In this document: one piece after another, positions 35,136 through 45,067 of the stretch
How positions within the stretch are numbered: the stretch's first letter is position 1
How the letters are laid out: each line of letters opens with the position of its first letter
Origin: Fallopia convolvulus
Taxonomy: Eukaryota; Streptophyta; Magnoliopsida; Caryophyllales; Polygonaceae
Length of the DNA: 64,000 nt
Reading direction: 5' to 3'
Assembly: GCA_964016875.1 (NCBI GenBank)
Contig: OZ024720.1
Coordinates: forward strand, 43,051,590 to 43,115,589
Position numbers and translations under genes: made by a program
The notes under the pieces: generated by a model
Told to the model about the DNA's origin: nothing
What the model saw: only the letters and a program-made list of their open reading frames with translations
Database searches by the model: none

Positions 35136-35951
35136 ACTGTCTCCTCCGGCGGTTTCTAGCGGAAGGAGGGCAGGGCCCGCGGAGGAGGAGGCCCCCGTGG
35201 CAGGACGGGATTACAAGAAGAAGAAACAGAATCATAATGCGAGTGAGAGGATGAGGAGGATGAGGATCAATGACTTGTACGGCTCCCTTCGCGCCTTACT
35301 CCCCGACACCCATCATCATATGGTACGTATGATGCCTTGTAATACCATGCTATCTTTGAATTCGATTGAATTTGAAAGTGCTTATAATAAGACGAATTAA
35401 TTATGAGCAGAAAAAGTTGAGCATTCCAAACACAGTTGACCGGGTGGTAAAATACATACCGGAGCTACAAAACCAAGTGCAGATGCTTATACAGAGGAAG
35501 GAACAGCTTTTGCCTCTACTCAATACAAATAGTATTAATTTCTCCCAAGCAACAGCAGGTGGTCCCAACAAGTCATGTTCGTGCTCAGTCCAAGCCACCC
35601 AGCTGGGAAACGGGGAAATTTCAGTCCAAATCTCAACACCCAAATCACTCATCACCACACTCGTCCCCATCTCTGAGGTCTTACGAGAGTTGGAGGAAGA
35701 AGATGGACTTGTTGTCATCGACGTTTCTTCCTCTGAATCCGCTGCGGGAAGAGTCTTCCACCACTTTCATCTCATGGTATAACTTCAAATTGTTTAACCT
35801 TACTGATTTCTGATGTTGTAACATTGATAAACAGGCACTTGAAGGAAGTCAGAAGATGATAAAATGCGAATTGTTGAGAGACACGCTTTTAACTCGGTGC
35901 CAGAAATGGGAGGAACTTTGCCTTTGGATGATCTCCCAAGGTTTACCATGA
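35131..35951 (+). pseudogene. bHLH transcription factor gene, subgroup Ib-like (ORG2/bHLH38-39 type), 5' truncated
   Basis: Three exons can be read: about 35131-35322, 35411-35776 and 35835-35951, with GT/AG introns of 88 and 58 bp in phase 0. Exon 1 gives GPAEEEAPVAGRDYKKKKQN, then the basic region NHNASERMRRMRINDLYGSL and helix 1. Exon 2 gives helix 2, KKLSIPNTVDRVVKYIPELQ, followed by a leucine-zipper-like stretch and an ACT-like region (ISVQISTPKSLITTLVPISE). Exon 3 ends LLTRCQKWEELCLWMISQGL then Pro and TGA. Family members (Arabidopsis bHLH38/39/100/101) heterodimerise with FIT and switch on iron uptake; that role is by analogy. The basic region has His-Glu-Arg spacing replaced by N-A-S-E-R, as in this subgroup. 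The start codon and N-terminus are gone: at about 35131 exon 1 meets the truncated copia element. Splice sites look intact, so decay is otherwise slight. Confidence 0.8.
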
Positions 35952-36131
35952 ACTTGATCTTCAATATTCCCTAGCCTAATTAATTAACCATATCCAGTTA
36001 CACGATCCAGTGTGTGTGTCCTGTGTACACTAATCATGTATATATGTATACAAATAAGAGACTTATTCGTCTATCATATATCATATGTAAGAGACTACCT
36101 TTCTTCAATGAATAAAAAGAGAATTCTAGTT

Positions 36132-37244
36132 TTTTTTTTGAATAGGAAAGAATTCGAAATACCAAACAGGCTCGACTAGTCGAGAGACCGAGACGAAGCT
36201 CGGTAGCCGGACAAACCGGCATGAAAAGTCAAAAAAACCCAAGCAAAGCAAAAGTTAGGGAAGACACCAAACAAGCAACATGAACCAACGGGTAAGCTTG
36301 AAACGGGAGAGTATGACACTTCCGCGGGTTCGAAACCAAGGCGTATAGTGCCGCCGGATGGCAAGATTGGGTCCACACGACCAAACTCTAATTGGAACCA
36401 CAACTCGACCCTAAGCAACCACCCAGAAACTCATGAGCTAGAAACAAACATGCCAAACAAAAGAAAAACACACAAACAAAGCACCAAACTCACACTGACA
36501 AACCAGAAACAACGTAACTACCTACAAAACAAGAAGTGGGCCAAAGCCCACAAAGGACTTCAAAAGCCCAAAACCACAAAAGGCCCAAAGAGCCACGATT
36601 TCACACATGAGGCCACAAATACATGGAAAACCCAAAGATATAGAAAGATCATCATCCATGACCATACAATCATCAAGAACATGGATGTGGTGCACAAACT
36701 GCCATGTTGACATTTACGAACATGCAGAGAAACATCAAGATTCAAGAACATGGATAAGGTGCCCAAACGGCCATGTCAACATTCATGGATATCGGCCAGC
36801 AAAAATGACGTTCTAAACGGTGGCGGTATACTGCGGTGAATACAAGTCGGCCGACCAAATCAAGGACAAAACCCAAACTAGACACGTTACAACTCCCGCA
36901 ATTGTTTTCCAACAAGGTTATAAAAAAAATTTGTCTAAATAATAGATGGCTTAGCCTCCATCAGCTAATCTGAAAAGAATATCAAAGTCAAATGAAAAGA
37001 TGAGAGATTGTAAGATTCATTCTTATCTCAATTGCAACAAAGATTATGCTTCTAAGCAAAATCCATCTTCGATTTTCTCAACTGATGAACATGGGGGAAT
37101 CAAAAGCAAACACTTACGCTTCCACAACCCTTTGAAGTTTGGAAAAGAGCAAAAGATTTCTATAAAATTCTTAGTTCTTTTGGCCTATTTCTCACTCTGG
37201 TATTCTCTAAAACTCAACCTCCATTTTTCTTATCATTGGCCCAC
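36132..37244 (-). mobile_element. Retroposed insertion (LINE-type, 5' truncated?) with target-site duplication
   Basis: A poly(T) run at 36130-36139 is the poly(A) tail of a minus-strand insertion. It is flanked by 17-bp duplications AAAAGAGAATTCTAGTT (36115-36131) and AAAAGAGAATTATAGTT (37245-37261), one mismatch. The minus strand before the tail reads GAATTCTTTCCTATTC. No RT, RNase H or endonuclease is recognised in its 1.1 kb, so it may be a LINE 3' end, a non-autonomous element or a retrocopy. Inside, two related segments with CAAGAACATGGAT occur at about 36674 and 36741. Confidence 0.7.
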
Positions 37245-37571
37245 AAAAGAGAATTATAGTTGTCTATGATAATTTCCCTCCCCATCAATAGTGTAAGAAA
37301 ATTTGTGCATCTAAGTTAGGGGTAGTTTATGTGCATATGCTCCTTAGGGTGGGATAGCTACGTTACCCGAACACGTTCTCGGGGTAGGCGTATCACGTTT
37401 CGACACGACTCTGACACATCCGAGCAACGTGTCGGACTCGTTGACGTATCGATTGACTTAATACGGAGACATGTTAGGCTAATATTGGTATTTAGACACG
37501 TGGGCTAGTTTTAATTTGCAAGGCACAATTTTAATTTACAAGGCCTAGCTTTTTATTCTTTCTTTTAACAT
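37245..37571. other. Intergenic, no gene seen
   Basis: The stretch holds no supported frame. A CG-containing part at 37360-37450 (CGTTTCGACACGACTCTGAC and similar) resembles a degraded LTR or coding remnant but was not identified. Confidence 0.4.
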
Positions 37572-37586
37572 AAGAAATCCTAAATC

Positions 37587-37747
37587 ACCAAAGGGAGTTG
37601 GCTCAGGTGGTAATCAGCCTGCTCCATATCCATGAAGTCTGGGGTTCAACTCTAGTGGATATAAAAATTCCCTTTGGGAGACTCATCCGCCAAAGCCAGG
37701 TGCGCAACTCGGGTCGAACTGGACGTAGCTAGTGGGCAATAAAAAAA
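37587..37747 (+). mobile_element. tRNA-derived SINE with perfect target-site duplication
   Basis: The 161-bp body starts ACCAAAGGGAGTTGG. It has a box A (TGGCTCAGGTGGTAAT) near 37600 and a box B (GGGTTCAACTC) near 37642, the RNA polymerase III promoter of tRNA-derived SINEs, and ends in a run of A. It is flanked by identical 15-bp duplications AAGAAATCCTAAATC at 37572-37586 and 37748-37762. It encodes no protein and would have moved with LINE enzymes. Confidence 0.9.
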
Positions 37748-37931
37748 AAGAAATCCTAAATCCCTAATACCTAAAATCAATTCCCGATGATGCATCAGTA
37801 ACACAGCCCTGTACCCAAAATCGTTTTCTCTCTCGACCCTCATCTGGAATAACGATCGTTGCTGAACGCTGTTAGAGATTCTCCACTAACACCGACGACC
37901 ACCTCTTCATTTTTCAAGTAAGTTTCTACGT

Positions 37932-38991
37932 TGTTGGGACGTTGGTTGGACCTCTGGTTCTAAACAACGGATCAATGATGTAATTCTCCGAGTTTTGATA
38001 ATGACAAACACCATAGGGAACTAATGTGGTTTGTTCAAGTATTTCTAAGGAACACAGGTACAGCCAAGAACTCCCATGAATGACCAAAAGCCACAGAAGC
38101 TCACATTGCAGAGTTTCCATCAAGGGAACTCTGATGAGGAAAGTTCCCATGAAATGGGAACTCCCAGAAATGATCAAGAGAACACAAGCCTGCAACGATG
38201 AAGAGTTTCCATCAAGGGAACTCTGAACAAGACAGTTCCCATGACATGGGAACTCACATGTGAGGACAACGATCGTTCAGCGCAGATCGCGGGATTCTGT
38301 CTTGGACAGCCCAAAGGAATAGTCTGAGGATCAGACTGTCACGTTTGATCCAACGGTCCGATTGATCCAAGAAGTTGACCTAGTTCAAACCAAAGTCACA
38401 TGTGAAGAAAGTACAACTTGGGCATCAAGCAAAGGGCATTTTGGACACAAACGAAAGATGCGACTGCCCAAGCTCACCTGGACTATAAAGCCAAATGAAT
38501 AGTACTCGGATTGAGTACTTCTCCCAGAACTCACAAACACCCACACCAGAGAAAAGAAAGAAAAGGAAGAGAAGTCCCCGCCGACGAGTGTGTGATCTCA
38601 ACGACGGTGAAGCCGAAGTTCACAGAGACAAGGGAACTGAGAAGTCGGTGTAAGGTTTGAGTTATTTGTATTTTGTTGTTGTGAGTTTAGGAACTCAGTT
38701 GAGAGGATTTACTAGTGTTGCTAGAGTTAGGAAGAACTCGTAGGAACAGAGAAGTTTGAATCCGGCTGTTGTAATTAAGGAACAAAGCAAACAATATAAG
38801 TAAGTCATTCAAAATCCTCCAAGCGGAGGTAGAGGTTTACCCATACAACTAGTTGGTTGTAGTGGGGTTCCTCTATAAAGGAACCGTGTCCTTTACTGTC
38901 TTTAATACTTGCGAACTGTTTATTTCCGTTGCCTTGGGAACAACTTAATTGCCAGTTCCCAAGCTCTTTGCTAACAGTTTACGATCCTACA
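37932..38991 (+). repeat. 5' LTR of copia copy 2
   Basis: TGTTGGGACG to GATCCTACA, 1060 bp. It includes two near-palindromes (GTTCCCATGAAATGGGAAC at about 38143 and GTTCCCATGACATGGGAAC at about 38234) inside a pair of roughly 95-bp related segments with GAGTTTCCATCAAGGGAACT. Confidence 0.95.
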
Positions 38992-38993
38992 AT

Positions 38994-39005
38994 TGGTATC
39001 AGAGC
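38994..39005 (+). other. Primer-binding site, tRNA-iMet
   Basis: TGGTATCAGAGC, exact complement of the initiator tRNA-Met 3' end, two bases after the LTR. Confidence 0.95.
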
Positions 39006-39045
39006 AAGGTTTGCTCTAGATTTGTGTTAGCATCGCAGGTATCAG

Positions 39046-40914
39046 ATGGCTCAGGAACTTACTCAGGTGGGGAACAACACTAGTAAGCCGCCAAGGCTTA
39101 TTATAGGAAGATTTGAAAGCTGGCAATGCGACATGAAAGATTGGATGTGTGGCCAAAACTACCAAGCCTGGTGTGTTATCGAGAGAGGCAACTTCGAAAT
39201 CGATCCAGCTATAGTCAACGACCTCTCAAAGTGGGGACCCAACGAATACAAGTGTATGGAGGCAAAGTACAAAGCCAAACAGTACCTGAAGAGGTCCATG
39301 TGCGTACAAGACTGTGACAGGGTAGCAAATCTTGATACAGCCAAGGAAATGTGGGAAGCCATCCAACAAATGCACGTTGGGAACTCAGATCTCCGAGAAG
39401 ACCTTCAGATGAATGCAAAAAGGGAGTTCTACAACTTCCAAATGGAGTTGGGAGAGTCTGTCGATAGCTACCGGTCCCGATTTGAAGGACTTTGCACCAA
39501 AATGGAGGGCTTAGGAATCACCAAAGAAGAAATCACCCATAAGATGAAGGTCCAACAGCTTTTCAACGGATTGACTGGAGAATGGGCAAATGAGAGAACA
39601 ATGTTCAAGGAAAATCCGGAAAATAGAACACTCATGCTCCATCAAGTGTTTGGAAAGCTAGTGGGACACGAGAAGAGAAATATCGATGATAAGGAACACA
39701 CTCGAGCTCATCGAGGGATCACACTCAAGATCGAGAAGATGCTCAAATCAACTCAAGAACAACACGAAGACTCCGAAGAAGAAGAGGATGAGGACCTAGT
39801 TCTCGTAACAAAGGCTCTTCGGAACTTCTACAAAGGGAAGCTCCAAAGGAACAGTGGGAACTGGGGAAAAGGGCAGAGTTCCCAAAGAAAACCCGCAGAG
39901 AAGGACCTCTCGGATGTCACATGTTACAAGTGCAACAAGAAAGGACACTTTGCTAAGGAATGCCCATAGGGAATTGAAGGCCGGAAGCAAGGGAAAAAGG
40001 CCTACATCGCCACCTAGAGCGATGATGAAGACGAAGATCCCGAGTCATGGGCACTCCCAAACATGTGTGGGATGGCAATAGGAGAAACCACTGGGGAACA
40101 ACCCAGTGAGGTAACCACTGAAACTGTTCTTGCTTCTTTGAATAATTATGAAAAACATGAGCTGTTAAAAATTCTTTCAAGTCTTGTCAAAGATAACATA
40201 AAACTGCAAAACAAATTGGAAAAACAGGAACACATAAATGCTCAATTAGTTGGTCTTGAACCCTGTCCTAACTGCATATCCCTTCTTGAAAAACTCAAGT
40301 CCCATGTGTCTCACATCGTAGATCTAGAAAATGAAATCAAAACTCTAGAGAAAGATGAGAACACCCTCTTGCAAAACCTGAGTAAGACTCCCGAACATCC
40401 TGAAGCATCTAGTTCCCAAATTAAGTTTGTCCCAGCCAGACACGACATAGGATACAAAGGTGAGTGCTCAAAGAACAGTAAGTCACCCCTGAGTGAACAT
40501 GAAATCCATGAGTGTAGGGCCTTAGAACTCCAGTGCGAGAGACAGAAAAATGCTCATCTTGAGGAGAAAATCAAGGTCCTAGAAAGTGGGAACTGTGGTG
40601 AGAGAGATTATTACACTGGGAACACTGGACATAGACTTTATGTCCAAATTGCTAAGGGAAACGGGTCACGGGTGTACAATAAGGAAACCATGGATAGGAA
40701 CAGAATCCAAAGACCACACCCAAAGTACTACCTGGGAGAGTACTATAAGACGTGCTGGAACTGTGGTGCTCATGGGCACTACAAGGAAGCATGTCCAAAG
40801 AAGAGAGCTCAAACCCTTATAAACCGTGAGTTCCTAAACAAACAAAAACATCATGCTAATCACCAAGGAACTCTCAAACCTCTCATGATATTAACATCGC
40901 TGACTATGTTGTAA
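39046..40914 (+). pseudogene. Gag of copia copy 2, with two in-frame stops
   Basis: ATG at 39046 (MAQELTQVGNNTSKPPRLII) starts a UBN2-type capsid: FESWQCDMKDWMCGQNYQAW, LREDLQMNAKREFYNFQM, VQQLFNGLTGEWANERTMF. The first CCHC knuckle, CYKCNKKGHFAKEC, sits at the end of the first open part. A TAG at 39967 and another at 40015 interrupt what is otherwise the same frame, which then runs 40063-40914 through a coiled coil and the second knuckle CWNCGAHGHYKEAC. Two separated knuckles in a long gag are usual for Sireviruses. Gag forms the particle and binds element RNA. Confidence 0.9.
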
Positions 40915-40984
40915 ATAAGAATATTTTCCCTTGCAAGGGACCGGGCAAGAGTCATCTTGCGTGGGTCTCAAAACACTAACTTTA

Positions 40985-42447
40985 CCTTGTAGGTGGCAAT
41001 GAGAGGGAACAATGCATGGTTCATAGATAGTGGATGATCGAACCATATGATCGGAAACAAGGATATCCTCATCTCACTCCACACTCATGCCGAAGGAGGC
41101 CATGTCTCATTTGGCAATAAAAACAAGGGAGAAGTAATTGGAAAGGGAGAAGTGTTGTTAAATAGATCAATCAAAATCAGCAATGTCAACCTGGTGAAAG
41201 ATCTGGGATACAACCTCTTAAGTGTTGCCCAGATATGTGATCAAGGGAACAACGTTGTCACCTTCGACTCAGACGAATGCCTAGTCATCAACAAAAAGAC
41301 CAACAAAGTGATTCTGAGAGGAAGAAGGCACAACAACGTTTATGTAGTAGATACAGAGTTTGAACCACCAATGAAGCTGTGTCTTGCAAGTTCCCAAGAT
41401 GACACAGAACTCTGGCATAGACGATTGGGACATGCAGGTGTAAATCAAATCCTGAAGCTTTATCTACAGGATCTGGTCATTGGTCTTCCACGGATCAATC
41501 TCGAAGGAGTCAAAATATGTGAAACATGTGTTTGAGGGAAATAGACCAGGAGCTCCTTCAAACCCAAAAAGGTGGTGAGCACAACCAGGCCTTTAGAGCT
41601 AATTCACATGGATCTCTGTGGTCCCATGAGAACGGCCAACTACGGTGGAAAAAGGTACATGTATGTTTTAATTGATGATTTTTCAAGATTCACCTGGGTT
41701 ATTTTCTTGAAGGCAAAATCACAAGCATTTGAAGAATTCGAGCCCTTCGTCAAAAGAACAAAAGTAAGCTTGGGGCTAAAGTTGAAAGCCATCAGATCTG
41801 ACCATGGAACTGAGTTTCAAAACTCAAAGTTCCTCAACTTTTGTGACAAACATGGGATCTCTCACAACTTTTCGGCCCCTCGCACTCCTCAGCAAAACGG
41901 AGTGGTCGAGAGAAAGAATAGGACCTTGGAGGACATGGCCAGAACCATGATGATTGAAAGCGGAGTTCCTGAGTATTTCTGGGCTGAAGCCATTGCTACA
42001 TCTACATACATCTTGAACCGAGCAATGACAAGGCCTTTGATCAAGAAGACATCCTACGAGCTCATTAAGGGGAGAAAACCAAACATCTCCCATCTAAGGA
42101 CCTTCGGATGCACATGCTTTGTCCACAACAATGGCAAAGACAACCTTGGAAAATTCGATCCCAGAAGCGATGAAGGGATCTTCCTGGGATACTCGTCACA
42201 AAGCAAGGCTTACAGGGTCTATAATAAGAGGACCAAGAAGATAGAAGAAAGCATACATGTCGTCTTCAACGAGAAATCTGTAAAGATGGGAACAGAAACC
42301 CAAGGGAAGGGAACTCTGTTCAAATTGGTCAGACAAGAAGACGATGATGATGACGATGATGAGCCAAGGAAGAGGGATGAAGACTATCCAAGTGCAAGCA
42401 ACATCCCACAACAAAGGGAACAACGACGGAGATCCAACTCTCACTGA
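40985..42447 (+). pseudogene. Protease and integrase of copia copy 2
   Basis: The protease active site lies at 41020-41045: the frame reads WFIDSG, a TGA where family members have Cys, then SNHMIGN. From 41047 on comes the pre-integrase region and the zinc finger ELWHRRLGHAGVNQILKLYL with CETC; a TGA and TAG (41533-41545) interrupt the end of the finger. The core has all three acids: LIHMDLCGPM, IRSDHGTEFQN and PQQNGVVERKNRTLEDMART. After SYELIKGRKPNISHLRTFG the frame runs into a hyperacidic D-rich linker and ends by frameshift at about 42447. Confidence 0.9.
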
Positions 42448-44319
42448 TCAAATCTCCCTCGAGGTTCCCTCCTCAGAAGACCTCGAAGACACATCTATTT
42501 CTCTTGTTCCCCAAGACAACACCCTGCCAGAATCAAGTGTTCAGGGGGAACAAAGAGGGAACTTGCCAGAAATCTCTAAAGAAACACCACATGAAGAAGC
42601 TGAAGATGAGTGTTCCCATGACAAAGAAGCATCTACTGAAGATGACACAAGTGCAAGGGAACCCACTACAAGAAACTTTCAACAAAGGAAGGACCATCCC
42701 ATTGAGAACATCATCTCCCCTTATGATAAAGGTGTACAAACTCGTTCTTCTCTCAATAATTTTTGTGCTTTTAACGCGTTTGTTTCAATGGTGGAACCCA
42801 AAAATATCAAAGAAGCTTTGAAGGACCCAGATTGGATCCAAGCCATGCAAGAGGAGCTTCACCAATTCAAGAGGAACAAAGTTTGGAAGCTAGTTTCAAG
42901 GCCCAAGAACAAGAACATAATAGGAACTCGATGGGTCTTTAGGAACAAGCTCGATGATACTGGGGCCGTAGCAAGGAACAAGGCTAGGCTAGTGGCACAA
43001 GGCTACATGCAAGAGGAAGGAATCGACTACGATGAAACCTTCGCACCGGTTGCCAGGATCAAAGCTATCAGACTTCTAATTGCCTATGCTGCTCACAAGG
43101 GATTCAAGCTTTATCAAATGGATGTGAAAACAGCCTTCCTCAATGGACATCTCAAGGAAGAAGTATATGTGGCCCAACCCCCAGGATTCGAAGATGAGAA
43201 GCTGCCCAACCATGTCTACTTCCTGGAGAGGGCCCTCTACGGACTCAAACAAGCTCCCCGAGCTTGGCATGACAGGTTTGCTCAATTCCTCTTGTCCCAT
43301 GGATACCTTCGAGGTTCCATAGACAAGACTTTGTTCTTAAAGAAAGAGTCTAAAGACATTTTGATCGTGCAAGTATATGTTGATGACATTGTTTTTGGAG
43401 CAACTAACGAAACTCTTGTAGAGAAATTTAAGGACCTCATGAGCAGTGAGTTCGAGATGAGTCTCATTGGGGAACTCACATTCTTCCTAGGCTTCAAATA
43501 TCCCAAACCAAGGAGGGAACAAAGATTCATCAACAGAAATACATCAAGGAAATGCTAGTGAAGTATGGGATGGAACACTCCAAGCCCATTGACACTCCCA
43601 TCTCTCCAAATTCAAGGCTCAATGCGGATGAAACAGGTATAAGTGTGGACCAAAGGAACTATCAAGGTATGATAGGGTCCCTTCTGTACTTAACAGCTAG
43701 TAGACCTGATATCATGTTCTCCGTATGTCTTTGTGCTCGTTTTCAAGCTAACCCTATGGAATCACACCTGAAATAGGTGAAGAGGATTTTCAGGTATCTC
43801 AAAGGGAACGATAACTTGTGCCTTTGGTATCCAAGGAACAGTTCCCTTGAGCTCATTGCATACACAAATGCGGATTTTGCAGGGCACCTTGTGGATAGAA
43901 AGAGCACATCAGGAATGGCCCAGTTCCTAGGGTCATGCTTAGTCTCATGGGGATCTAAAAAGCAAAACTCAGTGGCACTCTCCACAGCTGAAGCAGAATG
44001 TGTGGTTGCCGCATCGTGCTGTTCCCAAGTTCTATGGCTTAAGTCACAACTCCAGGATTACGGTATGTCTTTTGGCCTAGTTCCCTTACTTTGTGATAAT
44101 ACCAGTGCCATAAACATTTCCAAAAATCTTGTGCATCATTCTAGAACTAAGCATATAGATATAAGGCATCACTTTCTACGTGACAATGTTGAAAGTGGGA
44201 ACATCTCGATGGAACACTGTAGAACTGAAGAGCAAATTGCGGACATTCTCACCAAAGCTTTAGACAGACGTCCCTACCAGCGTTTTCGAATGTTTCTAGG
44301 GATGATAACTCTAAACTAA
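42344..44319 (+). pseudogene. RT and RNase H of copia copy 2
   Basis: 42344-43558 gives the linker and RT with WVFRNKLDDTGAVARNKARL, LYQMDVKTAFLNGHLKEE, YGLKQAPRAWHDRFAQF and VQVYVDDIVFGAT. A frameshift near 43495 (after ELTFFLG) moves to 43552-43776, where a TAG replaces the Glu codon of copy 1 (HLK-stop-VKRIF). RNase H continues to the TAA at 44319 with YTNADFAGHLVDRKSTSG (Asp to Asn in the D-A-D motif compared with copy 1) and KHIDIRHHFLRD. Comparison with 33214-35135 shows each lesion clearly. Confidence 0.9.
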
Positions 44320-45067
44320 ACAAGTCCCTGTTTGTCTCTCTCTCAATGCCTGACTAGTTTATCTAAAGATTGCATAATAGGGAACTTGGACTTATTGCTT
44401 TCACTATGCCATGGTTGCTAGTCTAAAGATAGATGTGTACAAGGGAACTTTATTTCTTTCGGCCATACATGATCAACTAGAGTTACCTTTATCCCTCTTT
44501 ACAAGCCACTATGACGGTTGATCATATAACCTACCCTAAGCTAGGGACCAGATAAACGCTTCTCTTGAGCCACAATATTTCCTTTATCGAGTCACAAATT
44601 GTCTGGTTCCCTTTGAGTTCCCTAGCCCCACAAAAGGATGAGTGTGAAGTTCCCTTAACCATTTCACTCTCCCTGACCTGATACGATCATGGGAACTAAT
44701 ACACACTAGCAAGGGAACGCTGACTCATCTACGAAGAAGAACCGTCACTTGGGAAGCGGATCTTTGTGTCAGAAGCTCTGAAGCGTTAAGGGCCAAGTAT
44801 TCAAAATTTGAAAAGGACTTCTCAAGAGATCGTGACGCGTGTCCAGAGGCGTGCTATGGAAGTTGAAACGATGCCCCACGTTCATTGGGCAACGGTTATC
44901 GAGGTTTTTCTACTTCCCTTTCTACCCTTCGCCTCTTCTCTCCTTAAAACCCTCATTTGCCATTTTTGGGTTCTTATTCCATCTTCCACCTCTGTCATTC
45001 GTCTTCTCCACATCCCTTTCACTCTCTTTTTTAAGAAACCTCCAAAATCTCCCAAAACCTTACAAAA
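44320..45067 (+). promoter_or_regulatory. Conserved spacer between RNase H and ORF3, copia copy 2
   Basis: Non-coding but well conserved with 32466-33213. Blocks: TCACTTGGGAAGCGGA near 44750, ACGCGTGTCCAGAGGCGTG near 44835, CATTGGGCAACGGTTATCGA near 44885 and CTCCTTAAAACCCTC near 44940, about 125 bp before the ORF3 start. A 5' leader for ORF3 made from an internal promoter or by splicing is possible; not demonstrated. Confidence 0.4.
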
